Part shown: piece after piece, positions 58,066 to 64,000 of the stretch
How the letters are laid out: the number at the start of each line of letters is the position of its first letter
How positions within the stretch are numbered: position 1 is the first letter of the stretch
Source of the DNA: Psychrobacter urativorans
GTDB taxonomy: Bacteria; Pseudomonadota; Gammaproteobacteria; Pseudomonadales; Moraxellaceae
Assembly: GCF_904846695.1 (NCBI RefSeq)
Contig: NZ_CAJHBR010000004.1
Span: 111,199-175,198, forward strand
Direction of reading: 5' to 3'
Length of the DNA: 64,000 nucleotides
The notes under the pieces: model-generated
Told to the model about the DNA's origin: nothing
The model's input: the letters and a program-made list of their open reading frames with translations, nothing else
The model's database searches: none
Program-made: the position numbers and the translations under genes

Positions 58066-58752
58066 CTAAGCATGATCAGGATCAATGATCTGATAGCCAA
58101 TACCAGCTATGGTTACTATCACTGGTACGGCAAACGGCTTATCGACTTGCGCGCGTACACTATGTAAATGGGTACGCAAAGCATCACTATTCGGCGTGTC
58201 TTCTCCCCATACCTTCTCTTCAAGCTCGGCCTTGCTGACCACTCGCGGCGCAGCACTCATTAGTGTATGCATAATCTTAAACCCTGTTGGGGTTAGTTTT
58301 AGCAATTGACCTTCGCGTTTAAGACTGTGTTCAGCAGCATTAAGAGACAGCTTGCCTACTTCTATACTATGACCAAAATGCTCGTCTTGATGGCGACGTA
58401 TTAAGGCTTTGATACGGGCTTCCAATTCAACCAGCGAGAAAGGTTTGACTAGATAATCATCAGCTCCACTATCGAACCCTGCCACTTTATCTAAGATAGT
58501 ATCGCGCGCGGTCAGCATTAATACTGGGGTCTTGTTATGGTGCTCTTCTCTGAGCTTTTTGCACAGTTTAGTACCATCCATACCAGGCAGCATCACGTCC
58601 AGCAAGATGACGTCATAACGATTATTTGCGGCTAGCGCCAATCCGCTCAGTCCGTTATGAGCATTGTCGAGCTCAAAACCTTTTGGCTCAAAAAAAGCAT
58701 AGATATTTGCCACGATATCGGGATTATCTTCAATGATAAGTATTTTATGCAT
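58066..58752 (-). CDS. OmpR/PmrA-type response regulator
   Basis: 228 residues from the ATG giving MHKILIIEDNPD, the usual start of OmpR-type receivers; ATG 58767 is a credible alternative. The receiver domain has the phosphoacceptor Asp in ILLDVMLPGMDG and Lys in YLVKPF. A winged-helix DNA-binding domain follows (about 130-225, VGKLSLNAAEHSLKREG). Between eptA and the kinase. Proposed to act at direct-repeat boxes upstream of eptA (60694-60710) and the DUF347 gene (62128-62144). Confidence 0.87.
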   Translation of the reverse strand: MHKILIIEDNPDIVANIYAFFEPKGFELDNAHNGLSGLALAANNRYDVILLDVMLPGMDGTKLCKKLREEHHNKTPVLMLTARDTILDKVAGFDSGADDYLVKPFSLVELEARIKALIRRHQDEHFGHSIEVGKLSLNAAEHSLKREGQLLKLTPTGFKIMHTLMSAAPRVVSKAELEEKVWGEDTPNSDALRTHLHSVRAQVDKPFAVPVIVTIAGIGYQIIDPDHA

Positions 58753-58825
58753 CAGCGTGTTATCCATGAGCTTTCTATTAATAAGTGTTAACAAGTATCA
58801 GTAACTATCAGTAACTCTCAATAAC

Positions 58826-58850
58826 TAGCCATTAGTATTAATAATGGCTA
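58826..58850. terminator. Hairpin between eptA and regulator gene
   Basis: TAGCCATTA / TAATGGCTA, a perfect nine-base stem with a seven-base loop, no U-tract. It may weaken read-through from eptA into the regulator genes. Confidence 0.45.
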
Positions 58851-58934
58851 TCTATCAACGACTAGGATGCGATTGATAACTAGTCTCTAGCAGTACGTCG
58901 ACTCGACAAAGCTTAACCAAAACAAAACTAGCAG

Positions 58935-60635
58935 TTAATTAATAGAGTTAAAAAAGGTTGGCTGCGAATCAACTTCTTTAGTAGTAATCCCAAAAAAGTT
59001 AAGCAAAGTTGGAGTAATAAAATCATGTGATACTGGCTGGCTGGTCATATTAGCTAAGCGGCTAGCATCGATACTATTGTTTTTAGGAGACCAGACAATC
59101 ACGGGCACTTTCTTTTGTGCCTCTGGTGCAATATTGTAGGGCATGCCATGTAAATAGATATTATTCTCCCCCAAACTCTCCCCATGATCACTAATGTATA
59201 CCATCACTACTTGATAGTCTTGCTGATAAGGCTTTAGAGTATCGATAATAGAATTTAAGAAATAATCAGTGTAACGAATAGCATTGTCGTAACCGTTAAT
59301 AACGGACTGATCATCACATTTAGACAGCTCGTTAGTCATACATACAGGTTTATAGTATTCAAACTGTTTGGGATAACGTTGGTAATAAGCAGGCCCATGA
59401 TTGCCCATTTGATGCAGCAGAATAAGGGTATCTTGAGGTTTAGCCGCTGATTTAACTAGTTTGTCGAAACCATCGAGCATACCGATATCACGACACTCAA
59501 TATCACAATCAGGGTTTTTTTCAGCGGTTTTGTAGTCCTCAAAAGTAACTCGATCTGCTACCCCTTTGGAGCTGGAGTTATTGTCACGCCAAATTACATT
59601 GACGCCTTGCTTACTAAGCGTGTCTAAGACGTTTTCGTTATAATCAGCAGTATCAGGGTCGTAGTCTTCACGATTAGCATAGCTAAACATACAAGGCACT
59701 GAATAAGCAGTGGAAGTGCCGCAAGAAGCTGCGTCTTTAAAGCTATAAATGTCTGTCTGGCTGGCAAGTAAGGGCATAGTATCGCGCTGATAGCCATTGA
59801 GACCAACGTGATCAGCACGAACCGTTTCACCGACCACGAACACCATCAATTTAGGTTTGGCTGCACCACCGACCGCTGTACTACGTTTGGCATCAGTAGC
59901 ATGCAGTATCATCGTGTCAGGGCGGCGTAACTCATCGACATAGTCGATACCTAATTTGATCACTGAATAAACAGGGGTGATCGGATTAGTATAACTACGT
60001 ACTAATTTATGCTGACGAAAAAAGGTGGCGTATTGATCACCAAAAGGCAGCAGGCACACCGCAATTAGAGCAATAGCTGCTATCAAAGTTGCCGTCTTCT
60101 GTAGTATTGCTTGACCGATAACGTGACGCTTTAGTCGAACCTTGCTAATAATAAAAGCTGGCAATATACCTAGTAACAACAGCCTGATAACAAAGCTCGG
60201 TGCCATCAATCCCATAGCTTCTGCTTGATCGGTCTGCAAGCTGTTGGTCAACATATCAGGACCAAATACTGTCCCATAGTTATCAGTAAAATAACCACAT
60301 ACTGCTGCAGTTAACACCATGAATATGAGCACTATTTTTGCCGTAGGACGATAGCATAGTAGCTGAAACAGCAACCACATTAACCCAAACAATAGACCAG
60401 TAAGAGAAACTATAAAACCAATGTTTTCAGCAAACGGATAAATAGCCAATACGTGCTCAAAGAAACCAATATTGGCGCTAGCTACTAAATACAAGGTGAC
60501 TGCTATAATCAGGTAGGCCAAATGGATTTGACGCTTATAGAGTCGGCTTTTAATACTAGCTACAGTAGCCGTTTTACTAAGGTTTGTAGCATTATCTTGT
60601 GGCATACTTGGATTATTTATAGGTTGTTTTGACAT
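58935..60635 (-). CDS. eptA: Phosphoethanolamine-lipid A transferase EptA
   Basis: 566 residues. Five N-terminal membrane helices (about 40-195) and a periplasmic sulfatase-fold catalytic domain. Key motifs: VVGETVRADH with metal ligand Glu 270, SCGTSTAYSVPCMFS with nucleophile Thr 307, HQMGNHGPAYY, and SDHGESLGENNIYLHG. It moves phosphoethanolamine from phosphatidylethanolamine to lipid A phosphates, lowering charge and giving polymyxin resistance, and releases diacylglycerol, which the nearby DgkA can recycle. Same family as MCR enzymes. A PmrA-like box lies about 60 bases upstream. Confidence 0.95.
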   Translation of the reverse strand: MSKQPINNPSMPQDNATNLSKTATVASIKSRLYKRQIHLAYLIIAVTLYLVASANIGFFEHVLAIYPFAENIGFIVSLTGLLFGLMWLLFQLLCYRPTAKIVLIFMVLTAAVCGYFTDNYGTVFGPDMLTNSLQTDQAEAMGLMAPSFVIRLLLLGILPAFIISKVRLKRHVIGQAILQKTATLIAAIALIAVCLLPFGDQYATFFRQHKLVRSYTNPITPVYSVIKLGIDYVDELRRPDTMILHATDAKRSTAVGGAAKPKLMVFVVGETVRADHVGLNGYQRDTMPLLASQTDIYSFKDAASCGTSTAYSVPCMFSYANREDYDPDTADYNENVLDTLSKQGVNVIWRDNNSSSKGVADRVTFEDYKTAEKNPDCDIECRDIGMLDGFDKLVKSAAKPQDTLILLHQMGNHGPAYYQRYPKQFEYYKPVCMTNELSKCDDQSVINGYDNAIRYTDYFLNSIIDTLKPYQQDYQVVMVYISDHGESLGENNIYLHGMPYNIAPEAQKKVPVIVWSPKNNSIDASRLANMTSQPVSHDFITPTLLNFFGITTKEVDSQPTFFNSIN

Positions 60636-60676
60636 TCACAGACTTCTCAATAGAATAGGAGAGGGTTTCATTTGCT

Positions 60677-60710
60677 AAGGTAACAAGTACCTTGTTAAGA
60701 AGATGTTAAG
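60677..60710 (-). promoter_or_regulatory. PmrA-box-like direct repeat and -10 upstream of eptA
   Basis: Reading toward eptA: CTTAAC (60710-60705), five bases, CTTAAC (60699-60694), 11 bases, then TACCTT (60682-60677) as possible -10. This fits the 6-5-6 half-site pattern bound by PmrA/OmpR-type regulators, and one is encoded just downstream. An AAGGTA/TACCTT inverted repeat overlaps the -10. Confidence 0.6.
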
Positions 60711-60918
60711 TAGGTCAGGAAGTATCCTCATTACAATAAACTATCGTTTAATAGCGTTAAAATGTTTATATTCTAAGGTCAGATTATTTGGATTAGCAAA
60801 GTTTATCTCACTTCTATCCTCGTCATGCTATTGAAGGCCAGTTGTACATTGAAGAGGTGGTTGGCAAACAACTCTAACTCATATTTGATAGTTTCAAAAC
60901 CAATAGGGAGCTGCTCCA

Positions 60919-61404
60919 ATGTCTATTAAGAAATGGCTTATTATTTTGCCTATGATGTTAGGGTCTATTAGTGCAATGGCTATGGTCGGTGAAGTTGCTG
61001 GCGATACCACTTGCAGCACAGTATCGTTAATCAATAAAAAATTACTCAAACAAACCCCTTGTAGCTTTGCGGGTGCTGTAGGTGCCAGCCTAGTTTATTC
61101 GGTTCAGCAGCTTGATTTTCTAACCGATTCTCATGAAGATTTCTCCACTGTTAATAACGCCACTTTTAGATTTGGTGATAATGGAGAGATGTTTGATCTT
61201 GAAGAAACCATAACTCTTAATGATAAGCCAGCAGAAGTAATAAAGCTGGACTCACGTACTCTAAAGCGCCTAAAACAAGCTGAAATGGATAGAATTTATA
61301 AAAGAAAAAATCCTGATTTTTCTAACGTTTTACATTGCTTTAAACCTATCAAAAACAGCACGGCTTTTTGTGTTCCTTATGGCCTAATCTATGGTATGTC
61401 ATAG
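60919..61404 (+). CDS. Small secreted protein of unknown function
   Basis: 161 residues. Signal peptide to about residue 22 (SAMA). Four cysteines remain in the mature part, in two close pairs (TTC...TPC and LHC...AFC), compatible with two disulfides. No domain recognised. GGGAG lies upstream of ATG. Divergent from eptA, sharing the intergenic region, so co-regulation is possible but no matching box was seen on its side. Confidence 0.75.
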   Translation: MSIKKWLIILPMMLGSISAMAMVGEVAGDTTCSTVSLINKKLLKQTPCSFAGAVGASLVYSVQQLDFLTDSHEDFSTVNNATFRFGDNGEMFDLEETITLNDKPAEVIKLDSRTLKRLKQAEMDRIYKRKNPDFSNVLHCFKPIKNSTAFCVPYGLIYGMS

Positions 61405-61844
61405 TAACTTAGCTGTTAATAGTTTGTTTGTTCGTCTAAATTATTCTGTTTTACGAGTTAATAGGTGGCTCTATTCTGACCTTGAGTGCTCATTAAGCAA
61501 AGATTTTTGTACAAGTCTCTATAGCTGTTGCAAAGATAAGCCGTTTATTCAACCATAATACATTTATCAGAGCACCCCATACTTCAATTTTGCTAACTGC
61601 TAACCGTTATACTTCGTATGCTGTTAGGCTAATTCTATAGTATCCAAAATATTTAATCATACTTATAATACTTTTAATGCAAAGTTAAGGTCATTTGTAC
61701 AGAGTTTTACTATTATTAGAAGCCCAGAGGCCCTTTCATTTTATTTATCCTTCATTTAAAATCTTACTTTTGTGAAAGCTATCTGCTATAAAAAAACCCA
61801 AGCAACTAGTGCTTAGGTTTTGACCAGCCTAAACTTGTTAGTGC
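61405..61844. other. Gap downstream of the secreted protein gene
   Basis: About 440 bases with no gene. It contains the hairpin at 61789-61821. Confidence 0.3.
61786..61821 (-). terminator. Terminator of lipoprotein pseudogene
   Basis: AAAACC/GGTTTT and AAGCA/TGCTT pair around ACTAG with one mismatch; a U-run follows on the minus strand, about 25 bases past the pseudogene stop. Confidence 0.75.
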
Positions 61845-62118
61845 TTATTTAGTACTAATAACGTTCCAAGTTCCAAATTTGCCGTCACCTTTTTTGTCGC
61901 CAGGTTTAGTATCGTTAGCATAGAAGTACAAAGAGCATAGAAGTACAAAGAGCATAGAAGTACAAAGGCTTACCATTTATCGCCCACTGATATTTGCCAT
62001 CTTCATGTTGGATAGTAGAGAACTGACCTTTAGTGCTTGAAGCTTGTGCAGCTACAGTAGAGGTGTTAGCGGTAAAGAAACGGCCATAGGTAAAAATTAA
62101 AGTATTATTTGTAAACTG
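61845..62118 (-). pseudogene. Broken Lipoprotein_15/COG4315-type protein
   Basis: Read on the minus strand, the frame from 62118 gives a PF03640-like repeat, TIQHEDGKYQWAINGKPLYFYA. Past the tandem repeat a shifted frame resumes the same family: NDTKPGDKKGDGKFGTWNV, stop at 61845-61847. The shift comes from three copies of a 17-bp unit where one copy would keep the frame; as is, translation ends at TAA 61917-61915. No start codon or signal peptide is present in the open frame, so the 5' end is also lost. It was probably a small exported protein or lipoprotein. Confidence 0.8.
61917..61967. repeat. Three perfect 17-bp tandem units within the pseudogene
   Basis: AGCATAGAAGTACAAAG at 61917-61933, 61934-61950 and 61951-61967. 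One copy restores the ancestral reading frame; four would also be in frame. Confidence 0.95.
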
Positions 62119-62127
62119 CTAGTGCAC

Positions 62128-62161
62128 CTTAACGACTTCTTAATTTATGAAGGATTATTCT
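62128..62161 (+). promoter_or_regulatory. PmrA-box-like direct repeat and -10 upstream of DUF347 gene
   Basis: CTTAAC (62128-62133), five bases, CTTAAT (62139-62144), 11 bases, TATTCT (62156-62161). Half-sites, spacing and distance to the -10-like hexamer equal those upstream of eptA, and both are on the coding strand of the downstream gene. Confidence 0.55.
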
Positions 62162-62224
62162 GACAGTTAGAGCATACCTGATTCTGGGGTGCTGACTGTC
62201 AATGATCGCTATTAAGGAGGTTTT

Positions 62225-63031
62225 GTGAACACTCAATCTTTAGTTTCATCTCATACGCCTGTCCCCGTTGGCTCTTGTGCCCATAGTATGTGGAATAAAG
62301 TACCGCAGATTATCTTTATATTTTGGCTGATCAAGATGATGTCGACGACAGTTGGGGAGACCGCGGCTGATTATCTAAATTTTAACTATAAGCTTGGCTT
62401 GCCCCTTACTTCATTGATCATGGCTGTGATGTTCCTTATAGCGCTGAGAGTCCAACTCAGAGCCGATCGCTATATTCCTTGGAAGTACTGGCTTACTGTA
62501 GTGTTTGTTAGCATTTTAGGCACTTTAATCACCGATAACATGACAGATAATATGGGCATCCCATTAGCGGTGTCTACGATTGGATTTAGTATTATATTAG
62601 CTATGGTATTCGCACTTTGGTACGCCCGTGAAAGGACCTTATCGATTCATCATATCGATAGTCTAGCGCGTGAATGGTACTATTGGGTGGCTATATTGGC
62701 GACCTTTGCTTTAGGAACGGCAGCGGGAGACTGGTTTGCTGAAGGGTTGCAACTGGGTTATCAGACTTCTACCCTAATTTTTGCTGCGGCCATTGCCCTA
62801 ATAGCTATTGCCTTTTACGCCTTAAAACTCAATAGCGTCTTATGCTTTTGGTTAGCTTATATCTTAACTCGGCCTTTAGGCGCCGCTTTGGGAGATTGGT
62901 TGTCTCAACCTGTCAAAAATGGTGGCTTAGGATTGGGTGTAACTAGCATCAGCTTGCTATTTTTAGCGATGATCATAGTGTTAGTCGGGCTAGAGAGCTA
63001 CAGAGCACATCAGAGTCAGCTTGAGCGCTAG
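62225..63031 (+). CDS. DUF347-repeat (COG4705-type) membrane protein
   Basis: 268 residues. The start is GTG at 62225 with a strong AAGGAGG four bases upstream. About eight membrane helices in four similar units, each with an acidic pair: TVGETAADYLN, NMTDNMGIP, TAAGDWFAEGL and AALGDWLSQP. This is the DUF347 repeat pattern; intramembrane acidic residues suggest ion or small-cation handling, but function is unknown. A PmrA-like box precedes it. Confidence 0.8.
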   Translation: MNTQSLVSSHTPVPVGSCAHSMWNKVPQIIFIFWLIKMMSTTVGETAADYLNFNYKLGLPLTSLIMAVMFLIALRVQLRADRYIPWKYWLTVVFVSILGTLITDNMTDNMGIPLAVSTIGFSIILAMVFALWYARERTLSIHHIDSLAREWYYWVAILATFALGTAAGDWFAEGLQLGYQTSTLIFAAAIALIAIAFYALKLNSVLCFWLAYILTRPLGAALGDWLSQPVKNGGLGLGVTSISLLFLAMIIVLVGLESYRAHQSQLER

Positions 63032-63389
63032 TAGCCTTGGCGACTAAATTTTTAGTATTGATGCTTTTGTAAGCCCCAATATACGACTGATAGTAAAGTA
63101 GTGTTAAATACTAAAACACGCTTAAAGTTTAGCCAAAACTGCCATCACTCACTAGAGAAGCACTAGCAATAAGCTTATAAATAGCAGGGTTGAGACAAAA
63201 TCAAACCTGCATAAAAAAAACCTCAAGTAAATGAATACTTGAGGCAAAGTTTTCTTAAAGTCAAAAGGCTAGACCACTAAATTCTGCAAATTAGCTTTAA
63301 GGTCTATAAAAGTCTATAAAGCTTTAATAAACCTATAAGGTTCTGATAATAAAGCTAACAAAGGGTCTATTCAATGAGGGCTTTAACCA
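63032..63389. other. Convergent gap between DUF347 gene and ppiC
   Basis: 358 bases, no gene. It contains the ppiC terminator (63211-63244) and short GGTTCTGTAA/TATAAAG-like repeats of no clear meaning. Confidence 0.3.
63211..63244 (-). terminator. ppiC terminator
   Basis: CCTCAAGTA / TACTTGAGG perfect nine-base stem with U-run on the minus strand. Confidence 0.8.
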
Positions 63390-63668
63390 TTAGGTTCTGT
63401 AAAGCACTTTAACCACGTGCCAGCCAAATTTGGTTTTTACTAAATGCGGGGTGAAAAGTTTGCCGCTGAAGCAGACCTTATCAAATGGCTGTACCATCTG
63501 GCCTTGTTTAAACTCACCTAAGCTGCCGCCTTTTTTAGCGGAGGGGCAGGTTGAGTGTTTTTTAGCCAACACATCAAACTGGGCGCCTTTTTTAAGCTTG
63601 GCAATAATGTCGTCAGCCAGTTCTTTGTCTTTGACTAAAATATGTAATGCGCTAGCCATACGAGCCAT
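63390..63668 (-). CDS. ppiC: Parvulin peptidyl-prolyl isomerase PpiC
   Basis: 92 residues, one rotamase domain without signal peptide, as in E. coli PpiC. ALHILVKDKELADDI, FDVLAKKHSTCPSAKKGGSLGEF and TKFGWHVVKVL are the family hallmarks. It speeds cis/trans isomerisation of prolyl bonds in the cytoplasm. Confidence 0.95.
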   Translation of the reverse strand: MARMASALHILVKDKELADDIIAKLKKGAQFDVLAKKHSTCPSAKKGGSLGEFKQGQMVQPFDKVCFSGKLFTPHLVKTKFGWHVVKVLYRT

Positions 63669-63848
63669 GATGTAAACCTTTTATAAAATATCGATTATCA
63701 GGTCATTATATCACTACTTACTTTAGTTGCTAAACTCAGTTGGGTACTGTGGTAGTGAAAGCTCAGCTTTTATAACATTTAAGGTTAGTAGTGCAAAGCA
63801 AAACCGTGCTTACCTTATAAAAAAAGGCTTTGAAAGGAATTGCAAACA

Positions 63849-63881
63849 CAAAAAAACCTCAAACAATCTAATGCTTGAGGT
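63849..63881 (-). terminator. tRNA-Asp transcript terminator
   Basis: AACCTCAA / TTGAGGTT stem with U-run on the minus strand, about 45 bases past the tRNA 3' end. Confidence 0.75.
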
Positions 63882-63924
63882 TGAAACTTTGCTTAAACTT
63901 AAAAAGTTAACTAAGTTTTAAATA

Positions 63925-64000
63925 TGGCGCAGCGGACGGGACTCGAACCCGCGACCCCCGGCGTGACAGGCCGGTATTCTAACCAACTGAACTACCGCTG
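63925..64000 (-). tRNA. tRNA-Asp (GTC), first base outside window
   Basis: Read on the minus strand: acceptor CAGCGG paired with CCGCTG, D-arm AGTTCAGTTGGTTAGAAT, anticodon stem CCGGC/GCCGG around CTGTCAC with anticodon GTC, T-arm with GGTTCGAGTCC, and an encoded CCA (63925-63927). One further 5' base (expected G) is past position 64000. Confidence 0.95.

Noticed and set aside
63727..63921. 64-residue plus-strand ORF near the tRNA
   Set aside because: It runs through the tRNA terminator hairpin and has no ribosome-binding site or domain.

Overview
The window looks like ordinary chromosome from a gamma-proteobacterium of the Moraxellaceae, most likely a Psychrobacter. This rests on A+T-rich DNA, gene content (leuC/leuD/leuB, sspA/sspB beside petABC, FimV, eptA-dgkA, tandem FadL-like porins) and protein character; no database search was possible. 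No insertion sequence, prophage, CRISPR array or rRNA operon was seen. The only RNA gene recognised is a tRNA-Asp that runs off the right edge. Several coding regions use GTG or TTG starts (metG, a LysR regulator, a membrane protein).

Layout. 1-5.6 kb: a TsdA-type diheme cytochrome (cut by the left edge) and a membrane triheme cytochrome c, divergent from a TtrS/TtrR-like two-component system; together they suggest a thiosulfate/tetrathionate sensing and electron-transfer module. 5.7-10.2 kb: an ABC importer with two tandem substrate-binding lipoproteins. 10.5-18.1 kb: metG, a 3-hydroxybutyrate dehydrogenase, mgtE, the Mrp/ApbC Fe-S carrier and dcd. 18.2-25.1 kb: sspBA, the cytochrome bc1 operon petABC, uup and slyX. 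25.3-30.2 kb: two FadL-like outer-membrane proteins and putP. 30.2-31.4 kb: a long non-coding stretch with a compact hairpin cluster. 31.4-37.1 kb: a LysR regulator divergent from a leucine operon (leuC, small ORF, leuD, lipoprotein, leuB). 37.4-49.9 kb: L,D-transpeptidase, infA, truA, asparaginase, a FimV split into two genes, queA, dinB, an M20 amidohydrolase and a DUF1810 protein.

50.3-60.6 kb is one long minus-strand block made of two modules. The first is YceI, a triheme cytochrome c, a Tat-exported flavin amine oxidase and a monoheme lipoprotein cytochrome, which looks like a periplasmic amine-oxidising respiratory chain. The second is eptA, an OmpR-type regulator, a histidine kinase, dgkA and a PAP2 phosphatase: a lipid A phosphoethanolamine modification locus with its own regulator and a diacylglycerol recycling enzyme. 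A PmrA-box-like direct repeat (two CTTAAC halves, 5-nt spacer) lies upstream of eptA. A matching box with the same 11-nt distance to a -10-like element lies upstream of a DUF347 membrane protein gene at 62.2 kb, suggesting a shared regulon.

60.9-64 kb holds a small secreted protein, a lipoprotein pseudogene broken by a triplicated 17-bp unit, the DUF347 protein, ppiC and the tRNA. The points most worth following are the amine oxidase/cytochrome cluster, the TsdA/TtrSR-like pairing, the shared PmrA-like boxes, the split FimV and the 17-bp repeat in the pseudogene.
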